The notes under the pieces: model-generated | Database searches by the model: none | Told to the model about the DNA's origin: nothing | The model's input: the letters and a program-made list of their open reading frames with translations, nothing else | DNA from: Marinicella pacifica | GTDB lineage: Bacteria; Pseudomonadota; Gammaproteobacteria; Xanthomonadales; Marinicellaceae | Length of the DNA stretch: 56,750 nt | NCBI RefSeq assembly: GCF_014636635.1 | Contig: NZ_BMEO01000014.1 | Span: 1 to 56,750 of the forward strand | Direction: 5' to 3' | Translations under genes and position numbers: made by a program | Shown here: piece after piece, positions 1-8,933 of the stretch | How positions within the stretch are numbered: the first letter of the stretch is position 1 | How the letters are laid out: each line of letters begins with the position of its first letter

Positions 1-107
1 TTAATATACCGCATTTTGCTATGAGTAACTTCTTGTTTTTCAACTATTTTCTAAATGCACCACGGGTTAAATGAATATTCATACACAAAATGAAGAAGGT
101 GATGAAA

Positions 108-2060
108 ATGAAACTCAAATTTTTAATGACTTTAACCGTGTTGTTATCAACAAGCGCATGGGCAGCGGTGCCACAAGCAGAGCGTAATGCTTTAGTGGCT
201 TTATATAATTCAACCGATGGGGCGAACTGGTCAGACAATACCAACTGGCTGGTGGGAGATCCCTGTGATAATTCTTGGTTTGGAATTGTTTGTGGTACAA
301 ACACCATAACTGAAATAAGCATGGGAAGCAATAATTTAGTAGGTATAATTCCTGTGGAATTGGGCAATCTTTCTAATTTACAAAGGCTAAATCTTACTTT
401 GAATCAACTGAGTGGCACGATTCCTAAGGAATTAAGTAATCTTTCTAATTTAAATTATCTTTATCTTACTTCCAATCGCTTGAGCGGTTCAATTCCAAAG
501 GAATTAAGTAATCTTTCTAATTTGCAAAGTCTTAATCTTAGTAGAAATCAACTGAGCGGAACAATTCCGAAGGAATTGGGTAATCTTTCTAATTTACGAG
601 AACTTTCTCTTTTTACCAATCAGCTTTATGGTTCAATTCCGGTTGAATTGGGTAATCTTTCAAATTTATATTATTTGTTTCTTGAATCTAATCAGTTGAA
701 CGGTTCAATTCCAATAGAGTTAGGCAATCTTTCTGATTTGCACTACCTACGGCTTAACTCTAATCGACTGAGTGGAACTATTCCAGGGGAATTGGGTAAT
801 CTTTCTAATTTGCAAAATCTTAATCTTGGTAGAAATCAACTGAGCGGTTCAATTCCGGTGGAATTAGGTAGTCTTTCCAATCTACAACACCTCTATCTTT
901 ATTCCAATCAATTAAGCGGTTCAATTCCAGTAGAATTAGGAAATCTTTCTAATTTATCTTGGTTTAATCTTAATTCCAACCAATTAAGTGGTTCAATTCC
1001 GGTAGAATTAGGCAATCTATCAAATTTAGAACGCCTTTTCCTAAATTCTAATCAACTGAGTGGTTCAATTCCGGTGGAATTAGGTAATCTTACTAATTTA
1101 CAATACCTTTATCTTAATTCCAATCAATTGACTGGTTTAATTCCAGCGTCATTAACTAATTTATCTTCATTGGTATCTATAGACACACGATTTAATGCCT
1201 TATATAGCAATAACACTGCAGTCAATGATTTTATTAATGCCCGTCCATGCTGGTCTGGTAATCCATTCTGCAGCGAAGACTGGCAATACACACAAACGCA
1301 GTTTCCGGCCAATATTCAAGTAATCGCCAGCAGCGATAACAGCATCAGTTTGCAGTGGGATGAAACAACTTATCAGGCGCATGGTCACTATAAAATCATG
1401 ATGGCCGAAAATTTGACCGGGCCTTATTCCGAGGTTTATCAGACCAGCAGTAAAAATGAGGTGATGTACACCCATGGTGGATTAAACCCTAATCAGACTT
1501 ATTACTTTAAGCTGATAACCGATACCATTCCACATGTTTATAATTCTAACCTGGTCACCAGCGTGGAATCAGTTGCGTTATCTGAGACGACAGCGGCTTC
1601 AGCCACACCGACTAATTTGACTTTAACCATCAGCGGTGTCCAGCAAACACCCGCACAGGCCTCTGTTGTAAAAGTCCCTGTATTAAAAGCAGCCAGCCTT
1701 GTCGATATCAGTTATTCAATCCAAGTTAGTAATGACAGTGCAGAATCACTCACAGGCGCGACTTTTGTCCATCTGTTGCCGGATGATTTACTCAATGTAG
1801 CATGGACTTGCGACAATGAAACCAATGGAGCATTTTGTCCTGCGACAAATGGTGGTGGTAATCTAAATTATTTATTAGATTTACCTGCTAATTCGAGCAT
1901 GACCTTTAACATCACCGGACAATCCGATGTGATAGATGCAGGTGGTCTGATTATTGTTGCCAGCATCGCTCCACCTGATGGATACAGCGATACGGATATT
2001 GACACTAACTCAGTCAGTGTTAATTTGGATGTTATCTATGCTAATGGTTTTGAACAATGA
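108..2060 (+). CDS. Secreted leucine-rich-repeat protein with FN3-like and DUF11-like domains
   Basis: The start at 108 is preferred because AAGAAGG lies about 8 bases upstream and it begins a clean signal peptide (MKLKFLMTLTVLLSTSAWA, 19 residues); an upstream ATG at 90 is possible. After an LRRNT-like cap (residues about 20-70, with Cys pairs) come eleven near-identical 24-residue plant-type repeats of the form LGNLSNLxxLxLxSNQLSG (residues about 85-348). A fibronectin-III-like domain follows (about 397-484), then a DUF11-like beta-sandwich (about 500-640). The last residues are YANGFEQ. Most likely an exported or surface protein used in binding or adhesion; the ligand is unknown. It stands alone and converges on comF. 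The domain calls are by eye; the repeat architecture is certain. Confidence 0.88.
   Translation: MKLKFLMTLTVLLSTSAWAAVPQAERNALVALYNSTDGANWSDNTNWLVGDPCDNSWFGIVCGTNTITEISMGSNNLVGIIPVELGNLSNLQRLNLTLNQLSGTIPKELSNLSNLNYLYLTSNRLSGSIPKELSNLSNLQSLNLSRNQLSGTIPKELGNLSNLRELSLFTNQLYGSIPVELGNLSNLYYLFLESNQLNGSIPIELGNLSDLHYLRLNSNRLSGTIPGELGNLSNLQNLNLGRNQLSGSIPVELGSLSNLQHLYLYSNQLSGSIPVELGNLSNLSWFNLNSNQLSGSIPVELGNLSNLERLFLNSNQLSGSIPVELGNLTNLQYLYLNSNQLTGLIPASLTNLSSLVSIDTRFNALYSNNTAVNDFINARPCWSGNPFCSEDWQYTQTQFPANIQVIASSDNSISLQWDETTYQAHGHYKIMMAENLTGPYSEVYQTSSKNEVMYTHGGLNPNQTYYFKLITDTIPHVYNSNLVTSVESVALSETTAASATPTNLTLTISGVQQTPAQASVVKVPVLKAASLVDISYSIQVSNDSAESLTGATFVHLLPDDLLNVAWTCDNETNGAFCPATNGGGNLNYLLDLPANSSMTFNITGQSDVIDAGGLIIVASIAPPDGYSDTDIDTNSVSVNLDVIYANGFEQ
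360..1151 (+). repeat. Eleven tandem 72-bp coding repeats (LRR units)
   Basis: Each 72-base unit encodes 24 residues. Units share long stretches at the DNA level, such as GGTAATCTTTCTAATTT and AGCGGTTCAATTCC, so the array is recent or kept homogeneous. Variation is concentrated at the xxLxLxS positions, which form the exposed beta-strand face in plant-type LRRs. Confidence 0.9.
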
Positions 2061-2134
2061 TAAGGCAATACAGAAAAATGTCTGTTGTTCAGTTATTTCT
2101 AACCATCTAAGATTTATGGTGCTGAATAGTTCGG

Positions 2135-2797
2135 TTAACCACCACTACGTAAAAACACGGCACCATACACCGTGGTAACACCCGCTTGTTTTAAGGCCGT
2201 TGCAGCCGCAGACAGGGTTTGACCTGTGGTCAAGACATCATCCACCAAAATAAGAGCTTCGGGTAATACGCTGCCGTTCACCGTAAAGGCATGACGCACA
2301 TTGGCGCGACGTTTCTTTTCCGGCAGGGTCGCTTGCATGGCCGTGTACTGACTGCGCTCTAAGCAATCGGACAACACCCGGCGACCACTGGCTTGAGCCA
2401 TCAATCGCGTGATTTCATGGGCCTGGTTATAGCCCCGTTTTTGTAAGCGTTTTCGGTGCAAAGGCATGGCCAGCAAAGGCCAGTCAAGTGGCCAATCTGT
2501 GATAACAGGCGACATCAGTTCAGCCATGGCCCGGGCCCAATGCAGCTGCCCGGAAAATTTCAAAGCCATAACCCATTCACTACCCGGTGGCTGATAAATC
2601 CCGGCACAGGCGATACCGTCAAAAGCCGGTCGCTCTTTACGGCAATCGGCACATAAACGATTGTCCACCGGCTGATTTATTTCAGTTAAGGGTTTGGCGC
2701 AAACATGACACCCGGCAGCGGGTGCTTGAATCAATTGTTGGCAGCCCCTGCACAGCAGTTTTTCAGCATGGCAGTGACAGACAACACAACGGTTCAT
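2135..2797 (-). CDS. comF: ComF family phosphoribosyltransferase-like protein
   Basis: 220 residues, the usual length for ComF/GntX proteins. The N-terminus is a double zinc ribbon with Cys pairs at about 4/7, 16/19, 30/33 and 49/52. The C-terminal half is a type I phosphoribosyltransferase fold with the PRPP loop ILVDDVLTTGQT near residues 182-193. ComF proteins act in DNA uptake for transformation or in reuse of imported DNA, probably in the cytoplasm with single-stranded DNA machinery. It lies 27 bp downstream of smc on the same strand and may be co-transcribed with it. Its role in competence is inferred from the family; no other competence gene is seen here. Confidence 0.88.
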   Translation of the reverse strand: MNRCVVCHCHAEKLLCRGCQQLIQAPAAGCHVCAKPLTEINQPVDNRLCADCRKERPAFDGIACAGIYQPPGSEWVMALKFSGQLHWARAMAELMSPVITDWPLDWPLLAMPLHRKRLQKRGYNQAHEITRLMAQASGRRVLSDCLERSQYTAMQATLPEKKRRANVRHAFTVNGSVLPEALILVDDVLTTGQTLSAAATALKQAGVTTVYGAVFLRSGG

Positions 2798-2824
2798 GAC
2801 ACCCTGACGTCCATGGATTTGTTA

Positions 2825-5800
2825 TCAATCATCAACCAAATCGGCCGCGGTGGCCAAATCAACACTCACCAAACGTGATACACCCGCCTCTCGCATGGTC
2901 ACACCCATCAGCTGATTGGCAATTTCCATGGTCACCTTATTATGGGTTACAAATAAAAACTGGACTTTTTCTGACATGTCTTTAACCATGTTCGAAAACC
3001 GGGCCACATTGGCATCATCCAACGGCGCATCCACCTCATCCAATAAACAAAAAGGGGCCGGATTCAGATTAAAAATAGCAAACACCAAAGACACCGCTGT
3101 CAGGGCTTTTTCACCCCCGGATAGCAACTGAATACTGGACACCCGTTTGCCCGGCGGTCTGGCCATAATCGCCACACCGGTGGTGAGCAAGTCATGACCG
3201 GTCAGCTCTAAATAGGCGTGCCCGCCGCCAAACAGCCGCGGAAACAATTGTTTGATGTGGCTGTTGACCGCTTCAAAGGTTTCTTTAAATAAGGTACGCG
3301 TGTCTTTATCAATGCGGGCAATCGCCTGTTCCAGCGTCTCTAAAGCCTGACGCAAATCTTCATCTTGTTCATCTAGGTATTGTTTGTGCTTAGATTCTTC
3401 TTCATACTCTTCAATCGCCGCCAGATTCACCGGTTCCAGACGTATGATGTTGCGGTGCAGTTGTTCCATCTGGGTTTCTTTTTGTTCCACCCATTGAGTC
3501 ACCGCATCCTGCTTAATCTCCATATCCGCCAGCACCGCGTTGGGTTCATAGCCCAAATCCGTTAATTGCTCTTTAAAACCGTCGGCTTTTAACTGCTGTG
3601 ATTGCCGTTCTAATTTGGCATTTTCCAACGCATTGCGGGCACTTTCAATTTCTTGCTGGTGGCCTGCGCGGGCTTGTTCCATGTCATTCAGTTCTGACTG
3701 TAAGGTGGCCACAACCTGGTTTTGCCGGTTGCGTTGCTGTTCGGCCCGGACACGTTTTAAAATCAGTTCATCCAATGCTTTTTGCTGGTCTTTGGCCGGA
3801 TTGTTCTGTTGATTTAAGCGGGTCAAGAGTTGATCTTTTCGCTGTTTCAGGTGTCTGATGTTCTGATCGGCGCGTTGCATATTTTGCCGCAATGACTGAA
3901 TCTTGTTGTCAGCCGCTGAATGTCGGAGACGGGACTGATAAAACTGTTCTGAAATGTCATTTAACTGGGCTTTGGCCTGTTCATATTCGGCATTCAGCTG
4001 CTCTTGCTGTTCAGCCAGAACCGTTTTCTGTGCCTGACGTTCTTTCATAGCCCGCAGTGCTTGTTCTAAACGCCCCCGGGCCTCACTCAGAGACTGTTCA
4101 TCTTCTTTTATTTGCGTTTGAAGAGCCGTTACTTCCTGTGTTTTTTGTTCGGCTTGCTGTTGCTCCCGTTCTATGAGGTGTTGTTTTTGTTTTATCTGAC
4201 TGTCCAATTCAGACAGTTTGCGATGCGCCATATTCAGATCTAACTGCAACTGTTCGGTCTGTTGGTTTTCGGCTTGTCGGGTATCAATCAACTGCTGCAG
4301 CTGAGTTTCCTGGTCACGGATGGTCTGCTGCAACCGCTCACCGTTTTGTTCTAATTCGGTGATTTGTTTTTTACGCAATAAAAAATTTTCCTGGCGATCT
4401 CCGCGCTGTACGGTCAGCCAATCCTGACCCGACCAATCGCCTGCGCGGGTAATCACAGAATCTCCCGGCTTTAACCGAGCTTTTAACTCAGGTATATCTT
4501 CTGCGCGCTCACAGGCATAAACTGTATTTAACCATTCAGTCACCACAGCCGGTCCCTGCACCTTTTCCGATAACCGACCGGGCTGCGCTTTGGGTTGACC
4601 TTGATCCCCACTGATCGCGGTGACAGAACCAAACTTCCAGTCTGCCAGCAATTCAGTTAACCCCAAACCGGTGCTGAGTAAAGCCTGTAATCGCTCGCCC
4701 AGTACGGTTTCAACTGCCACCTCCCAGCCGCTGTCCACTTTTATGACTTCTGCCAAACGACCGCTGATATTCGATTGGTGCTGGTGCAGCCAGTGTGTCA
4801 TGGCCTCATTGTCTTCTGACATGGCCGCTTTTTGCAGTGCATCCAAAGACCGTATCTGACCCTTGATTTGATGCAGTTCGGCCTTGTTGTCATCCATAGC
4901 CCGACGTAAATCCGATAGTTGAAGACGGGTGGTTTCTTTCTGGGATTTTAAGTTGGTCAATTGTTGACTGAGCTGCTCGAAACTTTGAAGTTGTTTGTTG
5001 TGTTTTTCTTCTAATTCGCTTAAAGCCGCTTGCCAATCTTTGAGTTCATTGCCGGCATCGGTTTGTCGGCGGTTGTTTAAACGCTCAACCTGACGCAGCA
5101 AACCGGCTTCCAAAGCCGCAATTTTGGTTTTTTCCACCTCTGCCTGTCGCTGCTGGTCATTGATTTCCTGTAACAAAGTATCCCATTGCTGTCGCCACAG
5201 CCGGCGCGCCGTGTCATGGTCTTCACTGGTTTCTCTGGCGGTTTCCAACTGGGCCGTCAGGGTTTCTAAGCGGGGTTCTTCGGCGCTAAAAACTTGCTGC
5301 TCAGCCTGCAAAGCCGTGGCATCGTCTTCGCGTTGTTTTTGCTGTTGTTCTATGTCATATTCAGCCGCCAACAGATCTTGTTTGTTTTTTTCTGACAGAT
5401 TTTTGGCATGGCTGATGGCCTGTTCTATTTTGCCGATTTCTGCATTTATCTGATAAAGCTGCTCTTGTAACTTATTGTGCTGATCTGAATTTTTTTGAAA
5501 ACTGTCCCGTTTGAGGGTGATGTTTTTTTCGGTTTCGGTCAAGCCGCGCCTGGTTTTTTCAAATTCAGTTTGCAGCCGTTTAATGTCCTGGTCGCTGTGT
5601 TCGGCCAGCTGTTGCCATTGTTGCCAGCGTAAGGCCAGCACTTCGGCTTTCAGTTGTTTTGACTGCTTTTTTAAATCCGTGTATTTTTCAGCATTTTTGG
5701 CCTGACGTTTCAAATGCTGAATGTGTTTGCCCACCTCGGTGCGCAAATCATCCAACCGCTCCAGATTTTCGCGGGTGCGCAAGATACGCCGCTCGGTTTC

Positions 5801-6334
5801 TCTGCGACGTTCGCGGTACTTGGACACACCGGCGGCTTCTTCAATGTATCCCCGCAAATCTTCGGGTTTTGACTCCACAATATTTGAAATCATGCCCTGT
5901 TCAATAATCGAATAACTGCGTGGCCCCAATCCGGTGCCCAAAAACAAATCAACAATGTCCTTTTTGCGGCATTTGCTGCCGTTCAAAAAATAACTGGATT
6001 GGGCTTCCCGGTTTACCTGACGTTTGACCGAAATTTCATTGTAACCGCCAAATTCACCCTGAATCTGGCCATCACTGTTATCAAAAATCAACTCAACTGT
6101 GGCCATACCCACCGGTTTACGGGTAGCAGAACCTGAGAAAATTACATCAGTCATGGCGCTGCCACGCAACATTTTGGCAGACGTTTCGCCCATCACCCAG
6201 CGCACCGCATCGATGATGTTAGATTTACCGCAACCATTGGGACCAACCACTCCGGTCAGATTGGTTGGTAACAGCACTTCGGTGCTATCCACAAAAGATT
6301 TAAAACCGGCTAATTTAATTTTTGAAAGTCGCAT
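2825..6334 (-). CDS. smc: Chromosome segregation ATPase SMC
   Basis: 1169 residues, full length for bacterial SMC. Walker A GPNGCGKS is at residues 31-38. The ABC signature LSGGEK is at about 1071-1076, followed by Walker B/D-loop LLDEVDAPLDD at about 1097-1107. Long Gln/Glu/Lys-rich coiled coils flank a hinge near residues 510-640. SMC dimers with ScpA/ScpB extrude loops from the origin region and condense the chromosome. Its presence instead of MukB points to a non-enteric gammaproteobacterium. The start is 76 bp from the divergent queF, so the two share a promoter region. Many antisense frames opposite this gene are shadows of its biased codons. Confidence 0.97.
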   Translation of the reverse strand: MRLSKIKLAGFKSFVDSTEVLLPTNLTGVVGPNGCGKSNIIDAVRWVMGETSAKMLRGSAMTDVIFSGSATRKPVGMATVELIFDNSDGQIQGEFGGYNEISVKRQVNREAQSSYFLNGSKCRKKDIVDLFLGTGLGPRSYSIIEQGMISNIVESKPEDLRGYIEEAAGVSKYRERRRETERRILRTRENLERLDDLRTEVGKHIQHLKRQAKNAEKYTDLKKQSKQLKAEVLALRWQQWQQLAEHSDQDIKRLQTEFEKTRRGLTETEKNITLKRDSFQKNSDQHNKLQEQLYQINAEIGKIEQAISHAKNLSEKNKQDLLAAEYDIEQQQKQREDDATALQAEQQVFSAEEPRLETLTAQLETARETSEDHDTARRLWRQQWDTLLQEINDQQRQAEVEKTKIAALEAGLLRQVERLNNRRQTDAGNELKDWQAALSELEEKHNKQLQSFEQLSQQLTNLKSQKETTRLQLSDLRRAMDDNKAELHQIKGQIRSLDALQKAAMSEDNEAMTHWLHQHQSNISGRLAEVIKVDSGWEVAVETVLGERLQALLSTGLGLTELLADWKFGSVTAISGDQGQPKAQPGRLSEKVQGPAVVTEWLNTVYACERAEDIPELKARLKPGDSVITRAGDWSGQDWLTVQRGDRQENFLLRKKQITELEQNGERLQQTIRDQETQLQQLIDTRQAENQQTEQLQLDLNMAHRKLSELDSQIKQKQHLIEREQQQAEQKTQEVTALQTQIKEDEQSLSEARGRLEQALRAMKERQAQKTVLAEQQEQLNAEYEQAKAQLNDISEQFYQSRLRHSAADNKIQSLRQNMQRADQNIRHLKQRKDQLLTRLNQQNNPAKDQQKALDELILKRVRAEQQRNRQNQVVATLQSELNDMEQARAGHQQEIESARNALENAKLERQSQQLKADGFKEQLTDLGYEPNAVLADMEIKQDAVTQWVEQKETQMEQLHRNIIRLEPVNLAAIEEYEEESKHKQYLDEQDEDLRQALETLEQAIARIDKDTRTLFKETFEAVNSHIKQLFPRLFGGGHAYLELTGHDLLTTGVAIMARPPGKRVSSIQLLSGGEKALTAVSLVFAIFNLNPAPFCLLDEVDAPLDDANVARFSNMVKDMSEKVQFLFVTHNKVTMEIANQLMGVTMREAGVSRLVSVDLATAADLVDD

Positions 6335-6410
6335 GGATGCTATGATTTTTTGTTGCTTTCTGTTTATTTTTTAGGTATGGTCGCGGCCTTTATTAAAACG
6401 TGTTTTTATT

Positions 6411-6764
6411 ATGACCACCCAACCCTCAGATCAATTGGAAACCTTTCCAAATCCTAATCCAAACCGGGATTATACCATCATTATGGACATCCCTGAATTT
6501 ACCTGTCTGTGCCCAAAAACCGGTCAGCCGGATTTTGCCACTTTAAAGATTGAATACACCCCTGATAAATTATGTATTGAATTGAAATCATTAAAATTAT
6601 ACATGTGGACTTTCCGTGATCGCGGCGCTTTTCATGAAGCGGTCACCAACGAAATATTGGATCATTTGGTGAATGCCATTGATCCGCGCTGGATAAAACT
6701 GACCATGAAATTCAATGTGCGCGGCGGTATTTACACCGATGTGGTGATTGAACACAAGCAATAA
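6411..6764 (+). CDS. queF: NADPH-dependent 7-cyano-7-deazaguanine (preQ0) reductase
   Basis: 117 residues, the short unimodular (Bacillus-type) QueF. It reduces preQ0 to preQ1 in the synthesis of queuosine, a modified base in the tRNA anticodon wobble position. The thioimide-forming cysteine lies in [10 protein letters not shown] (Cys34) with the general acid Asp41. The NADPH-binding stretch [11 protein letters not shown] is at 59-69 and His75-Glu76 at FHE. Gammaproteobacteria often carry the longer bimodular type, so the short form is mildly notable. It is divergent from smc and followed by a hairpin terminator. No other queuosine gene is in the window, although FolE2 makes the pathway's first intermediate. 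Confidence 0.95.
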   Translation: MTTQPSDQLETFPNPNPNRDYTIIMDIPEFTCLCPKTGQPDFATLKIEYTPDKLCIELKSLKLYMWTFRDRGAFHEAVTNEILDHLVNAIDPRWIKLTMKFNVRGGIYTDVVIEHKQ

Positions 6765-6791
6765 AAAAGGGCCTGCATAAGGCCCCTTTTC
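6763..6791. terminator. Bidirectional rho-independent terminator between queF and bfr
   Basis: A GC-rich stem GGGCC/GGCCC with a TGCATAA loop is flanked by an A-run on the left and CTTTT on the right. The A/T extension lets it work in both directions, which fits the convergent queF and bfr genes. Confidence 0.8.
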
Positions 6792-6808
6792 AAAAACTGT
6801 CCATTTAT

Positions 6809-7273
6809 TTACATCTGGGATTGTAAATAATTTTGTTCACCGACTTGTTCAATCAGACTGAGCTGGGTTTCCAGCCAATCCACATGCGCTTCCTCAGAAT
6901 CTAAAATTTTCTGGAACAAATCGCGACTCACGTAATCGCGTACCGACTCACAATATTCCACGCCGTCGCGTAAATCCGGAATGGCATCCAGTTCCATCGC
7001 CAAATCACACTTAAACATCTCGCCAACGGTTTCACCAATTCGTAGCTTGCCCAGATCCTGTAAATTCGGCAAACCCTCTAAAAATAAAATCCGCTCCATC
7101 AAAATATCCGCGTGCTTCATTTCATCGATCGATTCTTCACGCTCCTTGGCGGCCAGTTTTTCAAAACCCATGTCTTCCAGCATCTTGGCGTGCATGAAGT
7201 ACTGGTTAATGGCGGTTAATTCGTTATACAGGGCTTTGTTGAGTAATTGAATGACTTTTTTATCGCCTTTCAT
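6809..7273 (-). CDS. bfr: Bacterioferritin
   Basis: 154 residues from MKGDKK, a start chosen because it matches the usual Bfr N-terminus and has GGAG upstream; an in-frame ATG 15 bases earlier is less likely. Bfr forms a 24-mer that oxidises Fe(II) and stores iron as mineral. Ferroxidase ligands are visible as Glu18 (NELTAINQ) and Glu51/His54 (IDEMKHAD). Met52 is the heme-ligating residue found in true Bfr. The conserved [17 protein letters not shown] segment is intact. It lies downstream of bfd on the same strand, an arrangement known in many proteobacteria where Bfd reduces Bfr heme to release stored iron. Confidence 0.96.
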   Translation of the reverse strand: MKGDKKVIQLLNKALYNELTAINQYFMHAKMLEDMGFEKLAAKEREESIDEMKHADILMERILFLEGLPNLQDLGKLRIGETVGEMFKCDLAMELDAIPDLRDGVEYCESVRDYVSRDLFQKILDSEEAHVDWLETQLSLIEQVGEQNYLQSQM

Positions 7274-7349
7274 GACGTCAATCTCCATAATTTTGCTAAA
7301 CCGTCATGATAACATTTTCAGCCAAATGATGGGGTTAAATAAACAGATA

Positions 7350-7565
7350 TCAGGCGAATTGGGGCTTGTTGGAGGACAGGACGTTCAAAAAAGAGGGTTG
7401 CTGATCGGATTGTTGTCTTAAGATGTCTTCCGCCATCTCGAGACAACTGCCGCAGCCGGTGGTGGCGCCGGTTTCAGCGGCCAGCTGATAAATGTCACTC
7501 ACCCCTGATCGGGCAGCTTTTAGGATGTCTTTATCGGTGATGCCGTGGCAAATACAAACGTACAT
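7350..7565 (-). CDS. bfd: Bacterioferritin-associated ferredoxin
   Basis: 71 residues from MYVCICHG, which aligns with the known Bfd start; ATG at 7571 is the alternative. Four cysteines (4, 6, 38, 41, in CxC and CGSC) bind a [2Fe-2S] cluster in the BFD-like fold. Bfd docks on bacterioferritin and passes electrons to its heme so that mineral iron is mobilised during iron shortage. A strong Fur-box match lies about 42-56 bases upstream of the start, so repression by iron-loaded Fur is the likely control. The last 20 or so residues after the fold are poorly conserved. Confidence 0.94.
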   Translation of the reverse strand: MYVCICHGITDKDILKAARSGVSDIYQLAAETGATTGCGSCLEMAEDILRQQSDQQPSFLNVLSSNKPQFA

Positions 7566-7606
7566 ATGCAATGAAAATGAAAATCAAAGCCAATTTTAAA
7601 TGCCAA

Positions 7607-7621
7607 TGATAATGATTGTCA
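7607..7621. promoter_or_regulatory. Fur box upstream of bfd
   Basis: TGATAATGATTGTCA matches the 7-1-7 Fur model TGATAATnATTATCA at 14 of 14 scored positions except one (G for A). It lies in the bfd promoter region, matching the known low-iron induction of bfd. Confidence 0.8.
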
Positions 7622-7667
7622 ATAACAAAATAAGAATCGTTCTTGCTCCCTTTCAGAAACTGTTCAT

Positions 7668-8930
7668 TTATTCCAGCATTTCTTCACCGGCATTTGGATC
7701 GTTATAAATATCCTCATCAAACTTACCGATGGATTTTGCCACAATACAGGTAATCGTGGCATCACCGGTGACATTCACCGCGGTTCGGGTCATATCCAGC
7801 AAGCGATCGACGCCTAAAATGATACCAATTCCTTCAATCGGCAAACCCACTTGTAACAACACGCCCTGCAACATCACCAAACCGGCACTGGGTACGCCGG
7901 CAGTGCCGATTGAAGCCATGGTGGCCATCAGAACAACCGTCACAAGTTGACCACCGGTTAAGTCTAATCCATAGGCATTGGCGATAAAAACCGTGGCCAC
8001 ACCCTGCATAATCGATGTGCCATCCATGTTGATGGTGGCACCAAAAGGCACCGAAAAAGAGGCCACCGAATTTTGCACTCCGAGGCGTTCAGTCACGGTT
8101 TTATAAGTCACCGGAATGGTGGCATTCGAACTCGATGTACCGAAGGCAAAGGACAGGGTGCTGCGCATTTTACTGAAAAAAATGAAAGGACTTAGACCCG
8201 ACAGCACTTTGAGCAATATTGGATAAACCAACAAGGCATGCACAAACAACACAATTAATACGGTAAAGAAATAGCCACCTAATGCCAGCACCGCATCAAA
8301 GCCCAGCTCTGCAAACACTTTGGCCAAAATGGCCAGTACCGCAATCGGCGCAAACTCCATAATCACCATCACCAGTTTCATAATGACTTCATTAAAGTCC
8401 TTAAAGAAACTGATGACCTTTTGACCGGCATCACCGGCTTTTCCGGCACTGAAACCCAGCAGGATGGCGAAAATAATGATGGCCAGCATATTGCCGTCAG
8501 CCATGGCTTGAACAGGATTGTCCAAAATACTTAAAATCACCTCGGTGAATGTCCGGCCTTCGGCCGCCACATAATTCACATCCGTGGGAATTTCAGCCCC
8601 GCCTCCAACGCCAAAAGTGATGGCAATGGTTAAGGCAATGGTGATGGCGGTGGCAGTGGTGAACAAATAAAAGGCCAATGTGCGCCCACCCAGTGAACCC
8701 AGCATAGCCGGTTCTCGCAAAGCTGTGGTGCCACAAAACAATGACACAAAAACCAGCGGCACCACCATCATTTTTAAAGACAGGATAAAGAGCTGACCAA
8801 TGATATAAAACAAGCCATTGATGATATACACATCGACAAACTCAATGGCGGTCAGATTGGATAAATTAAGTACCGTTCCGATAACGGCACCGATGATCAT
8901 GTAAATGATTATTTTTCTGGTGAGGTTCAT
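7668..8930 (-). CDS. Dicarboxylate/amino acid:cation symporter (DAACS family)
   Basis: 420 residues with eight or so hydrophobic membrane segments, typical of GltP/DctA/SstT relatives. Family marks are the serine-rich re-entrant loop GTSSSNATIPVT, the cation-binding NMDGTSIMQG motif, and DRLLDMTRTAVNVTGD near the C-terminus, whose Asp, Arg and Asn coordinate substrate. It takes up glutamate, aspartate or C4-dicarboxylates with Na+ or H+ across the inner membrane. It starts 3 bp after the glutamate synthase-like gene, so the two are probably translated from one mRNA, which favours glutamate or aspartate as substrate. The exact substrate cannot be read from the sequence. Confidence 0.93.
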   Translation of the reverse strand: MNLTRKIIIYMIIGAVIGTVLNLSNLTAIEFVDVYIINGLFYIIGQLFILSLKMMVVPLVFVSLFCGTTALREPAMLGSLGGRTLAFYLFTTATAITIALTIAITFGVGGGAEIPTDVNYVAAEGRTFTEVILSILDNPVQAMADGNMLAIIIFAILLGFSAGKAGDAGQKVISFFKDFNEVIMKLVMVIMEFAPIAVLAILAKVFAELGFDAVLALGGYFFTVLIVLFVHALLVYPILLKVLSGLSPFIFFSKMRSTLSFAFGTSSSNATIPVTYKTVTERLGVQNSVASFSVPFGATINMDGTSIMQGVATVFIANAYGLDLTGGQLVTVVLMATMASIGTAGVPSAGLVMLQGVLLQVGLPIEGIGIILGVDRLLDMTRTAVNVTGDATITCIVAKSIGKFDEDIYNDPNAGEEMLE

Positions 8931-8933
8931 AAG

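Noticed and set aside
1-107. Possible gene or promoter at the left edge
   Set aside because: Only the ribosome site of the LRR gene could be supported; no clear promoter pair was found.
360-1151. Regular direct repeats that might suggest a CRISPR array
   Set aside because: The 72-bp units are in frame, have no spacers and encode LRR repeats.
2825-6334. Many long antisense frames opposite smc (for example 5124-5453)
   Set aside because: They mirror the Gln/Glu/Lys-rich coiled coil and have low-complexity Ser/Cys/Arg sequence with no ribosome sites.
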